Shown here: positions 27,205 through 34,600 of the stretch, piece by piece
Numbering within the stretch: the stretch's first letter is position 1
Layout of the letters: every line of letters begins with the position of its first letter
NCBI GenBank assembly: GCA_001914785.1
Contig: MNDE01000116.1
Location: 1-53,819, forward strand
Direction of reading: 5' to 3'
DNA: 53,819 nt
DNA from: Acidobacteria bacterium 13_2_20CM_57_17
GTDB taxonomy: Bacteria; Acidobacteriota; Terriglobia; Acidiferrales; UBA7541
The notes under the pieces: generated by a model
Told to the model about the DNA's origin: nothing
Databases searched by the model: none
Seen by the model: the letters and a program-made list of their open reading frames with translations, nothing else
Made by a program: the position numbers and the translations under genes

Positions 27205-28263
27205 ATGATCATTAATCGCAGAAACAGCGCGTCCCGTCATTTCGAGCGAAGCGAGAAATCTCTCTTCGCCTTGTCCTCGCTGATTTTGATCGCTTCCGTG
27301 TGGACCCTCGCCCTCCCCGCCTCCACCGGCGACCTCCCTTTCGGCCCCTGGACCCGCGCTGCCAACGAACCCATCCTTTCTCCGCAGGGCTCCACCTGGG
27401 AATCCGCCGGCACCTTCAATCCCGCGGTCGTTTTTCACAACGGCAAATTCGTCATGCTCTACCGCGCCCAGGACGCCTCGGGCACTTCCCGTCTGGGCTA
27501 CGCCGAAAGCGCCGACGGTCTCCACTTCACTCGCCGCCCTGGGCCGGTCCTCTCTCCCGAAGCCCCGTACGAAAAAGACGGCGGCGTTGAAGACCCGCGC
27601 CTCCAGAAATTCGGGGACACCTACTACCTCACCTACACCGGCTACAACAAAAAAGACGCGCAGCTCTGCCTCGCCACCTCGCGCGATCTCATTCACTGGG
27701 ATCGCAAAGGCGTGCTTCTCCCCGCCTACCAAGGCAACTGGAACAAAGGTTGGACCAAGTCCGGCGCCATCGTCCCCGAAAAAATCGACGGCAAGTATTG
27801 GATGTACTGGCTCGGCACCGCTGCCGACAAAACCGACCAGATGGGCCTCTCGTATTCCACCGATCTCCTCCATTGGACCGAAGCCACCGCTACTCCCATC
27901 CTCCCGCGCCGCCCGGGAATGTTTGACTCCCGCGTGGTCGAACCCGGCCCTCCGCCCATCCTCACTGACCGCGGCATTGTCCTCGTTTATAACGGCGCCG
28001 ACGACCAACTCGTTTATCGCGCCGCCGTCGCCGTCTTCGACCGCCGCGATCCGCGCAAACTCCTCTCCCGATCCGATATCCCCATCCTCGCCCCCGAAAA
28101 ACAATGGGAAAAAGTCGGCCAAGTCCCCAACGTAGTCTTCGTCGAAGCAATGGTTTTAATTAAGGGCAAAGACGAAGGTTTAGTCCAAAAGGACAATCGC
28201 TATTTCTTATACTATGGCGCCGCCGACAAGTATGTGGGCGTGGCGGAAGCTAGTATGAAGTGA
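27205..28263 (+). CDS. Secreted GH130-like five-bladed beta-propeller glycosidase/phosphorylase
   Basis: 352 residues. The GH130/GH43-like propeller pattern is clear: FNPAVVFHNGKFVMLYRAQD, RLGYAESADGLHFTRRPGPV, GGVEDPRLQKFGDTYYLTYT, and repeated later blades. Characterised GH130 members phosphorolyse or hydrolyse beta-mannosides; substrate here is not assignable. The amino terminus RHFERSEKSLF is the translation of a dispersed repeat (27234-27270), placed before a signal-peptide-like stretch (LSSLILIASVWTLALPAST). Either the ATG at 27205 is used and the repeat has become part of the n-region, or the real start is a later TTG. It lies 7 nt behind the disrupted CRTAC1 gene. Confidence 0.8.
   Translation: MIINRRNSASRHFERSEKSLFALSSLILIASVWTLALPASTGDLPFGPWTRAANEPILSPQGSTWESAGTFNPAVVFHNGKFVMLYRAQDASGTSRLGYAESADGLHFTRRPGPVLSPEAPYEKDGGVEDPRLQKFGDTYYLTYTGYNKKDAQLCLATSRDLIHWDRKGVLLPAYQGNWNKGWTKSGAIVPEKIDGKYWMYWLGTAADKTDQMGLSYSTDLLHWTEATATPILPRRPGMFDSRVVEPGPPPILTDRGIVLVYNGADDQLVYRAAVAVFDRRDPRKLLSRSDIPILAPEKQWEKVGQVPNVVFVEAMVLIKGKDEGLVQKDNRYFLYYGAADKYVGVAEASMK
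27234..27270 (+). repeat. Dispersed repeat unit inside the GH130 gene
   Basis: GTCATTTCGAGCGAAGCGAG and the following AAATCTCTCTTCGC form a repeat seen widely in bacterial intergenic DNA (general knowledge). The 17-mer GAGAAATCTCTCTTCGC is also at 5434-5450, and a variant, GAGGAATCTCTCTTCGG, at 28340-28356. Confidence 0.7.
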
Positions 28264-28643
28264 GGGTCCGTCCTAGTTCCCTCCCTCGATGCCTCCAACA
28301 ACCCCGTGATTCCGAGCTGTAGCTCAGGCCTTTAGGCGTGAGGAATCTCTCTTCGGCTTTGTCTGGAACTCGCCACTCGTCGCTCACCACTCGCCACTTT
28401 CTCTTCTACTATGGCGCCGCCGACAAATACATCGGCGTCGCGGAAACCCCCGCGAAGTGATACGCCTCTTTCGGAAGGATTCCGAAGGTTAACGCCCGTC
28501 GCGCATTGGTCGTTCCCAAAGGCGCGTTTTTCACTTCGATCTTTGAGTGCCGTTGCAATTTGTGGATTCTCCGGCCAGAATATACCGCCTTGCTGCCAAC
28601 GCTATTTGGTAATCTGAACCTCTGATCCAAAATAGGTGAAGAA
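28264..28643. other. Gene-free stretch with a duplicated GH130 3' end
   Basis: No gene. It contains a dispersed-repeat variant (28340-28356), a short self-similar CGCCACTC stretch (28370-28397), and a second copy of the last 20 codons of the GH130 gene (28398-28460). The leader of the TIGR04255 gene begins near its right end. Confidence 0.5.
28398..28460 (+). pseudogene. Remnant: second copy of the GH130 C-terminal end
   Basis: These 63 nt encode FLFYYGAADKYIGVAETPAK and a stop, colinear with the end of the upstream gene (YFLYYGAADKYVGVAEASMK, 28201-28263) and ending in the same AAGTGA. Divergence at synonymous and non-synonymous sites shows the copies are not recent duplicates. It is probably what remains of a paralogous gene deleted between repeats. 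Confidence 0.75.
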
Positions 28644-29369
28644 TTGTCCGAGACGGAATTCCCCAAGCTGACCCGCCCTCCGCTCAGAGAGGCTTTAGTA
28701 GACATTCGATTGCGTGAGGAGCTTCCGGTTTCCGTGCTGTCAAAATTCCATGCGCCAAAAGGTTTCCCTATTGCCAAGGAAATGAGGCAGGGCCAATTTC
28801 AGCTCAAGTTGGATAAGGATAAACCCGCCCTAGCCGAAGTCCTCGCTGAAGGAGCGTTGGGATGGCGCTACGAGACGGATGATGGCTCAGCAGTGGTTCA
28901 ACTACGTAGGAATGGGCTAACGTATAGCATCTTGAAGAATTACCCAGGCTGGAATGGACTCAGGGAAGCGGGTCGCGATGTGTGGCGAGAATTTCTTGCG
29001 GTCTCCGGGCCTGTCCATATCAGCAGACTAGCCGTAAGATACATCAACGCGATCAGTATCCCCCTAGGGGCAGACTACGATGAATATTTGACTACGGGTC
29101 CTCGAGTCCCGAAATCAGTTCCTCCGATCGTGACAAACTTCCTGCAGAGAGTGCTTGTCCCATTTGAAGAGGAGGCTGCGACTGCCATAATCACGCAAAC
29201 GCTGGAAATGCCAGCTCCCGCCGCGGTCTTAGATATAGATGTCTTTACTGAATGTTCCTTGGAAGGAACATCTGCCGATATTTGGTCCAAGTTGGAGAGG
29301 CTGAGGGGCATTGCGAATAGGATCTTCTTTTCGTCTCTGACCGAGAAAGTGTTAGAATCGTATCGATGA
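28644..29369 (+). CDS. TIGR04255-family protein of unknown function
   Basis: 241 residues. The opening KLTRPPLREALVDIRL and the middle blocks (YSILKNYPGWNGLREAGRDVWREF, LAVRYINAI) are typical of the TIGR04255 family, whose function is unknown. The start is the TTG at 28644, preceded by AGGTGA 5 nt upstream. No signal peptide or membrane segment. It is the first of three close-packed genes; its stop overlaps the next start (ATGA). The region is less GC-rich than the glycan genes on either side, suggesting horizontal acquisition. Confidence 0.82.
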   Translation: MSETEFPKLTRPPLREALVDIRLREELPVSVLSKFHAPKGFPIAKEMRQGQFQLKLDKDKPALAEVLAEGALGWRYETDDGSAVVQLRRNGLTYSILKNYPGWNGLREAGRDVWREFLAVSGPVHISRLAVRYINAISIPLGADYDEYLTTGPRVPKSVPPIVTNFLQRVLVPFEEEAATAIITQTLEMPAPAAVLDIDVFTECSLEGTSADIWSKLERLRGIANRIFFSSLTEKVLESYR

Positions 29370-29833
29370 CTGTATATTGCCCTGCTGTTGATACTTCGTT
29401 GGGGTTGCGCGACTGGGCCAGCACCGGTGTGAGCGACGCCGCTCGCCACGTCAAGGTGGCCCTTGAAGAGTCTTTAGAACATTATCTGGAAACTAGGCTA
29501 GGGCTTCTTCTCCCTGAAATCGAAAATCTGCCCGTCGTTTGCAATGAAACTTCAATCCCCGTTGACCCGGATACTATTCGTGCTGCGACACAGTTTGCCT
29601 ACTCTTTGCCACGGTTCGTACCCATACCTGAAGTGTCGGCTGACCCTGACGGGGAAATTTCGTTTGACTGGACCGGACCATCTGGCGAAATGTTTTCTGT
29701 AAGCGTCAACAAGCGGAATCGCCTTGCATACGCCGGTTGGTTCGGAGAGAAAAGCAGGGTCCATGGGATTGAGCAACTGGCTGAGGGCTGCCCTCAACAA
29801 ATTGTCCGGGGTATTGAAAAGGCAATCCGCTGA
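29366..29833 (+). CDS. Unrecognised cytoplasmic protein, second gene of the TIGR04255 cassette
   Basis: 155 residues, start ATG at 29366 overlapping the upstream TGA by four nt, so translation is coupled. No domain recognised. Visible features: an acidic helix-rich centre (VALEESLEHYLETRLGLLLPEIENL), a beta-rich patch (EISFDWTGPSGEMFSVSVNKRNRLAYAGWFG), and no signal or transmembrane helix. Overlaps the third gene by about 70 nt if that gene starts at 29763. Partner or substrate unknown. Confidence 0.65.
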   Translation: MTVYCPAVDTSLGLRDWASTGVSDAARHVKVALEESLEHYLETRLGLLLPEIENLPVVCNETSIPVDPDTIRAATQFAYSLPRFVPIPEVSADPDGEISFDWTGPSGEMFSVSVNKRNRLAYAGWFGEKSRVHGIEQLAEGCPQQIVRGIEKAIR

Positions 29834-30245
29834 GGCAGGCCCAGCTCGCCCTCATCAGTATTCCCTGTTGGCTAGATTTATCTTCCAAGAAGGCCACTAC
29901 AGGAAGAAGGCCCCTGCGCAGCCGAAACCGGGTGCGTTCCTTCCGAGGCCTTCCACTCTGAAAACTTCAGCGCTGTGGAGAGATAAGCTTTCGGAGCAAG
30001 AAATCTGGAACATTGGCGATTTGCTTGGTACAGCGCGGAGTAAACAACCACTGGCGCGTGCCGACTTTGACGTGGCAGCTGTCTCAGAAGCTAAGCTAGC
30101 TATAGAGCCTGACTCGGAGCCACATCCTCGACATATAAACCTGTGTGGATGGCCAAATGGAAAAGATGAGCAGAAATCAATTGCACTGCTCTTATGCGCC
30201 CGATCAATCCTTCTTGTACGTGAAGATTCGGAGAGCAACCGATAA
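29763..30245 (+). CDS. Unrecognised protein, third gene of the TIGR04255 cassette
   Basis: 160 residues from the ATG at 29763; the frame is open from 29724, and other starts further in are possible. The conserved-looking core reads FIFQEGHYRKKAPAQPKPGA, LSEQEIWNIGDLL, ADFDVAAVSEAKLAIEPD and GWPNGKDEQKSIALLLCARS. I do not recognise the family and assign no function. It is basic at the N-terminus and soluble. Overlap with the second gene and common strand make a three-gene operon likely. Confidence 0.6.
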   Translation: MGLSNWLRAALNKLSGVLKRQSAEAGPARPHQYSLLARFIFQEGHYRKKAPAQPKPGAFLPRPSTLKTSALWRDKLSEQEIWNIGDLLGTARSKQPLARADFDVAAVSEAKLAIEPDSEPHPRHINLCGWPNGKDEQKSIALLLCARSILLVREDSESNR

Positions 30246-30415
30246 CGAAATAGGAGTTTCCACCTCTATTGGCGCGCCGACGGCGCGCAACGCGCCTGCC
30301 GGTGGTTGGAGCCTTGGTGACGGTGCCCGTGTAAACTGTCATGCCCCACTTGCCTCGAAACTCACCCAACCTTCTGGCGCTATCTCGTTCAGCCTAAACC
30401 GCTTGCAAATTGTTA

Positions 30416-30444
30416 TTGACAAGTACGATACTTCATGGTAACAT
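30416..30444 (+). promoter_or_regulatory. Sigma-70-like promoter candidate with no downstream gene
   Basis: Perfect TTGACA at 30416-30421, 17-nt spacer, then TAACAT at 30439-30444 (four of six to TATAAT). Downstream on the plus strand there is no gene, only pyrimidine-rich sequence and the repeat element; the next coding region is convergent. It could drive a small RNA or be a leftover from a deleted gene. Confidence 0.4.
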
Positions 30445-30575
30445 GTTGTGTGATAGTTAGACGCCACCTCGCCGAAGCTCTCCAATTTCAACGTTCCTCT
30501 CTGCCCCTAACCCATTCGCCCCTAAGTTCTTTCCTCTCACACTTTTATCCGACCCCCACCTGCTAAACCCTACCG

Positions 30576-30752
30576 TGTCAAACTCTTACAAAATGGTGGG
30601 GGGAGGGGGTCGAGGCAGTCAAGCGCCCATGTGCCAACCCCTTTAAAATCAACACTTGCACGACAGTTCGCAAGTGTTGCAAACAAAAGACTTACGCCCC
30701 GGCTAAGCCTCTGGATGCAATACTTACAAAAATCATAGGGGGGAGGGGTGGT
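30576..30752 (+). repeat. Interspersed TAAGTGTTG / G-tract element, copy B
   Basis: Parts in order on plus: AACTCTTACAAAATGGT then G6-A-G5 (30598-30609); ATCAACACTTGC, GCAAGTGTTGCA (a nested inverted repeat at about 30648-30679); AAAAGACTTACG; then GATGCAATACTTACAAAAAT and G6-A-G4 (30738-30748). The minus strand of 12458-12640 shows the same order: TTTAGAATCAACACTTAC, GAGTGTTGATT, then GATGCAACACTTACAAAAAA and a G10 run. Confidence 0.6.
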
Positions 30753-30796
30753 TATGGTTAACCAGAAATCGCCTCGCGGACCTGTGGCTCACCCCT

Positions 30797-32596
30797 TCAG
30801 GGGTGAGGTTTCTGTCTCTCGGTCGGCGTGCCGGAGCCTTCTTTCAGCGTGTGGACGGCGTCGACGGGCAAGTTTTCAAAGCGTTCCACCAAGCCGCTGG
30901 GCCAGCGCACCTGCACCGAATCGACCTTGGAAGCGGATCCGAGGCCAAAGTGAACACGCATATCATTGTTAGACATATAGCTGGAACCGCTGCGCACTTC
31001 GTCGACAAACGTGCGCGTGCCGGCCTTCACGGTGATCCTCGCGCCAATGCCGTCGCGATTCGATTTCGTGGTGCCCGATCCGGAAAAATGTCCGGAAGAA
31101 AACGACGTTCTCATCGTCCGAAACGCAATCCAATGATTGCCGTTGCGAACGTCGTTCACCAGCAGCATCGGCGGCGCGTTCATGTTGCTGATCACCGCGG
31201 ACATGCGGCCGTCATTCCACAAATCGCCCACGGCCAGTCCGCGCGAAGAGCTTGCCGCCGTGATTCCCGGCCCAGCGTTGGCGGAAACATCCGTGAAAGT
31301 TCCGTTGCCGTTGTTGTGATAGAAAATCTTCGGCTCCCTGAAATTGCTGCCCAGGTGCTGACTGTCCACCTCCGGATAAACGTGGCCGTTCACCAGCAGC
31401 AGATCGGGCCAGCCGTCATTGTCTGCATCGAGGAACGTCACGCCCCAGCCGAGACACTGCGTGTTCAAGCCGAATCCCGCGGGAAAAGTCTTGTCGTCAA
31501 ACGTTCCGTCGCCGTTGTTGTGGTAAAGCGTGGAGGTATCGTCTGAAAAATTTGTCTTGAAAAGATCCAGACGGCCGTCGCCGTCATAGTCGCCGACCGT
31601 GGAGCCCATCCCGGCTTGCTCGCGTCCGTCATCATTGAACGCGGCGCCCGCAACAACCGCGACATCGGTGAATGTGCCGTCGTGATTGTTGTGGTACAGG
31701 ATGCTGGCGGTGCTGTCGCAGGCTACGAAAATATCCGGCCAGCCGTCGTCATCGTAATCCAGCGTGGAAACGCTAAAGGAGTAATGGCCGTTGGTCTGAT
31801 CGATGTGCGCCTTTTTGGTGACGTCTTCAAACGTGCCGTTGCCGAGATTGTGATAAAGAATATTTTTCGCCCACGGCAGCCCGCGCGGCCCGCACATCAC
31901 CGGAACGCCTTTCCACATGCAGGAAGGCTGCGCGCCCGGCGCAAACGCAGTGGCCGAATCGTAGTCGACGTAGTTGGCGACCATTAAATCGAGCTTGCCG
32001 TCGCGGTCGTAATCGACGAAGGCGCAGCCGGTGCCCCAATATTTTCCGGTGCCCGCGACATGCGCTTTTTCGCTGACGTCGGTAAATGTTCCGTCGCCGT
32101 TGTTGTGGTAGAGAACATTTTTGCCGTAGTAGGTCACGTACAGATCTTCGAAGCCGTCGTTGTCGTAGTCACCGACGCACACGCCTTGGCCCCAGCCGGT
32201 GTGAGTCAAGCCGGCTTTTTCAGTGACGTCCGTGAACGTGCCGTCGTGATTGTTGTGGTAGAGGTGGCTTGTCGGCGCTTTGCCCGTTGGCAAAGGTTCC
32301 AGCTTGGTGCCGTTCACGACAAAAATATCCGGCCAGCCGTCGTTGTCGTAGTCAAAAATGGCGACGCCGGTGCCCGTCGTTTCAATGATGTATTTTTTTG
32401 TGTTTTCCCCGCCGAAAATCACCGGAGCACTGAGCCCCGCTTTCTGCGCGACATCGGTGAAATGCACGATCGGCTTGGCGTTTGCATTCTGGGATTTAGC
32501 AGCGTCGGCGTTGGGAGAGTTTGGTGACTGCATAGAGAGCCAAGCGCAAAGCACAACAAAGGAGAGAAGCCGAACAAAAGAAAAGTCGGGAGTCAT
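30797..32596 (-). CDS. CRTAC1-type secreted protein (FG-GAP repeats + ASPIC/UnbV domain)
   Basis: 599 residues from the ATG at 32596. A signal peptide (FVRLLSFVVLCAWLSM) precedes at least seven FG-GAP/VCBS units with Ca-binding DxDxDGxxD loops (FDYDNDGWPDIFVVNGT, GDYDNDGFEDLYVTYYG, VDYDRDGKLDLMVANYV, DYDGDGRLDLFKTNF). The C-terminal ASPIC/UnbV domain has DGIGARITVKAG, RSGSSYMSNNDMRVHFGLG and VRWPSGLVERF. Probably a cell-surface or extracellular beta-propeller; function unknown. It is the intact paralogue of the disrupted gene at 25433-27198. It is divergent from a TPR gene, 134 nt apart. Confidence 0.9.
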   Translation of the reverse strand: MTPDFSFVRLLSFVVLCAWLSMQSPNSPNADAAKSQNANAKPIVHFTDVAQKAGLSAPVIFGGENTKKYIIETTGTGVAIFDYDNDGWPDIFVVNGTKLEPLPTGKAPTSHLYHNNHDGTFTDVTEKAGLTHTGWGQGVCVGDYDNDGFEDLYVTYYGKNVLYHNNGDGTFTDVSEKAHVAGTGKYWGTGCAFVDYDRDGKLDLMVANYVDYDSATAFAPGAQPSCMWKGVPVMCGPRGLPWAKNILYHNLGNGTFEDVTKKAHIDQTNGHYSFSVSTLDYDDDGWPDIFVACDSTASILYHNNHDGTFTDVAVVAGAAFNDDGREQAGMGSTVGDYDGDGRLDLFKTNFSDDTSTLYHNNGDGTFDDKTFPAGFGLNTQCLGWGVTFLDADNDGWPDLLLVNGHVYPEVDSQHLGSNFREPKIFYHNNGNGTFTDVSANAGPGITAASSSRGLAVGDLWNDGRMSAVISNMNAPPMLLVNDVRNGNHWIAFRTMRTSFSSGHFSGSGTTKSNRDGIGARITVKAGTRTFVDEVRSGSSYMSNNDMRVHFGLGSASKVDSVQVRWPSGLVERFENLPVDAVHTLKEGSGTPTERQKPHP

Positions 32597-32730
32597 CAAT
32601 TTCCAATGATAGCAAGGTCTGGTCGGAGATGAAGTCTACTTGAAGAGAATCTCCGCAAAGAAGCTTGTGGAATGGTTCGTGAATGTGAACGTGCTAGTAT
32701 TTTTGAGAACGCTCTGCGGAAGTTAATCGA

Positions 32731-34539
32731 ATGAAATTGATGTTCATTCATCGCTCGACGCCAATCTTCAGACTCTGCGCTGCGCTACTGTTTCTCTGCT
32801 GCGCTGGAGCGTTGAAATGTGCCGCGCAATCCGCGAGTTCTGCGAAGGCGGACGCGGCTTCGCGAGCGAGCGCCACCTATCAGCACGGCATGTCGGCGCT
32901 GCAAAAGGGCAATCTCGCTTCCGCGCGCGCGGATTTCGAAAAAGTCGTGCGGCTGGCGCCGAGCAGCCCGGAAGGACACAACTCTCTGGGCTGGGTTTTG
33001 CTCGCGCAGGGAGAGATCGATTCCGCGATCGTGCATTTCCGTTCCGCGGTGAAACTGAACCCGGATTTTGCGCTGGCGCACATGAATTTCTCCATGGCGC
33101 TTTACCGAAAAGGAGACGTGGCCGCCGGGCTGCGGGAAGCGAAAGAAGCGGTGCGTCTGTCTCCGGACGATTCCGAGACTCATCACATTTTGGCGCGCAC
33201 GCTGGATTTTTCCGGGGATCTCGACGGCGCCATCGGCGAGTTTCGGCGTGCGATCGAACTGGAGCCGCAAAGGGCGGAATTGCACGACGATCTCGGTGCC
33301 GTGCTGGTGCAGAAGTCTGACGCGCAAGGGGCGGCCGCGGAGTTTTCCGAAGCGCTCCGGCTGCAACCTGATTTCGCGCAAGCGCATTTTCATCTGGGCG
33401 TTTTGCGTTACCAGGAAAAATCAATCGAAGATGCCGTCCAGCATCTTCATTCAGCAGTGCAACTGAATCCAGCGGACCCGGGCGCTCACTATTATTTAGC
33501 GCAAGTTCTGAAGACCAGAGGCGACACAGCGGCGGCGATCCGCGAGTTGCAGGCTTGCGTCGAACTAAATTCAGATTATCCTGACGCGCAAAATAGCCTG
33601 GGCCTGCTGCTGCAGCACAACGGCGAGATGGAGCAAGCCGTCAAAGCATTTCGCCAGGCGGTGAAATTGCAGCCGCAAAATCCCGACGCGCACAATAATC
33701 TTGGGCTGGCCTTCTTGCAGACAGGCGATGGCAACGGGGCCATCGCTGAATTCCAAACCGCAATCCGTTTGCGGCCCGACGACAGCGGATACAAAGGCAA
33801 CCTGGGCGCGGCACATTTGCAAGTGGCGGATTTCGACGCCGCCATTTCTGAATTTGAGGCAGCGCTTAAGCTTTCCCCGCAGGATGCAACACTGCATTAC
33901 GATCTTGGACTCGCGCTCAAGCTGAAAGACAAATTGCCGGAAGCCATGGCCGAAATGCGCAAGGCCGCGGAGTTGGACCCCGGGCAAGCGGACGTGCATT
34001 ACACGCTCGGAGTGACGCTCTGGCAGCAAGGGGATTTTGCCAGAGCTGCGGACGAACTACGCGCAGCGATTCGTACCAAGCCGGATTACGCGGAGGCGTA
34101 TTACACGCTGGGAACGGTGCTGAAACAGAAGGGCGAGCTTCAGGATTCAGCGTCGGCTCTACGGGAAGCCATCCGGTTACAGCCGGATTTCGCGGGCGCG
34201 CATACCACTCTGGCAACCGTGCTCCGCCAGCTCGGAGACGCCGAAGGCGCCGCGGCCGAAAGCAAAGCGGGAGCGGAAATCGCGAAACAGAAGACCAGCG
34301 AACAAGCGGCGCTCTTCGCCACAAATTCGGGACGCCGGCTACTCAACACGGGGGATCTTGATGGCGCCATTTCGCAATTCCGGGCGGCGATCAACTCTTC
34401 GCCAAATTACGCGGCGGCGCATTTTGAGCTGGGGCTGGCTCTGCGTCAGCAAGGAAAAGCAAAAGAGGCGCAAGAGGAATTTCAGAAGGCGGCCACGCTC
34501 GATCCGAGTTTGAAGGCGCCAGCATCGAAGAAGAATTAG
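32731..34539 (+). CDS. Exported protein of tandem TPR repeats
   Basis: 602 residues: signal peptide (IFRLCAALLFLCCAGALKCAAQ) and then about fifteen 34-residue TPR units filling almost the whole chain, for instance GHNSLGWVLLAQGEIDSAIV, AHYYLAQVLKTRGDTAAAI and AYYTLGTVLKQKGELQDSAS. Periplasmic scaffold is the safest call. Divergent from the CRTAC1 gene with a shared upstream region; in Acidobacteriota TPR and ASPIC/UnbV proteins are often neighbours (general knowledge), which points to a joint but unknown job. Confidence 0.88.
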   Translation: MKLMFIHRSTPIFRLCAALLFLCCAGALKCAAQSASSAKADAASRASATYQHGMSALQKGNLASARADFEKVVRLAPSSPEGHNSLGWVLLAQGEIDSAIVHFRSAVKLNPDFALAHMNFSMALYRKGDVAAGLREAKEAVRLSPDDSETHHILARTLDFSGDLDGAIGEFRRAIELEPQRAELHDDLGAVLVQKSDAQGAAAEFSEALRLQPDFAQAHFHLGVLRYQEKSIEDAVQHLHSAVQLNPADPGAHYYLAQVLKTRGDTAAAIRELQACVELNSDYPDAQNSLGLLLQHNGEMEQAVKAFRQAVKLQPQNPDAHNNLGLAFLQTGDGNGAIAEFQTAIRLRPDDSGYKGNLGAAHLQVADFDAAISEFEAALKLSPQDATLHYDLGLALKLKDKLPEAMAEMRKAAELDPGQADVHYTLGVTLWQQGDFARAADELRAAIRTKPDYAEAYYTLGTVLKQKGELQDSASALREAIRLQPDFAGAHTTLATVLRQLGDAEGAAAESKAGAEIAKQKTSEQAALFATNSGRRLLNTGDLDGAISQFRAAINSSPNYAAAHFELGLALRQQGKAKEAQEEFQKAATLDPSLKAPASKKN

Positions 34540-34600
34540 GAATACTCAAAGTGCGATCGCGAAGCTGACAGTGTCAGAGTTTAGTTCAAACCTGTTCGCT

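Larger units (their letters stand above)
30246..30796. other. Gene-free stretch: orphan promoter candidate and repeat element copy B
   Basis: About 550 nt without a credible gene. The left part holds a hairpin-rich GGCGCGCCGACGGCGCGC stretch (30271-30288), the middle a promoter candidate (30416-30444) with no gene behind it, then a strongly pyrimidine-rich run (about 30480-30570), and the right part a second copy of the TAAGTGTTG/G-tract element. Confidence 0.55.

Noticed and set aside
25957..28122. Very long open minus-strand frame opposite the CRTAC1 and GH130 genes
   Set aside because: It is antisense to two genes with clear FG-GAP/ASPIC and GH130 content; the acidic, Val/Gly/Ala-rich translation reflects codon bias of the plus-strand genes and matches no family.
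32768..33424. Minus-strand genes within the TPR gene
   Set aside because: Arg/Pro-rich antisense translations of TPR repeats; the plus strand carries a signal peptide and regular TPR periodicity.
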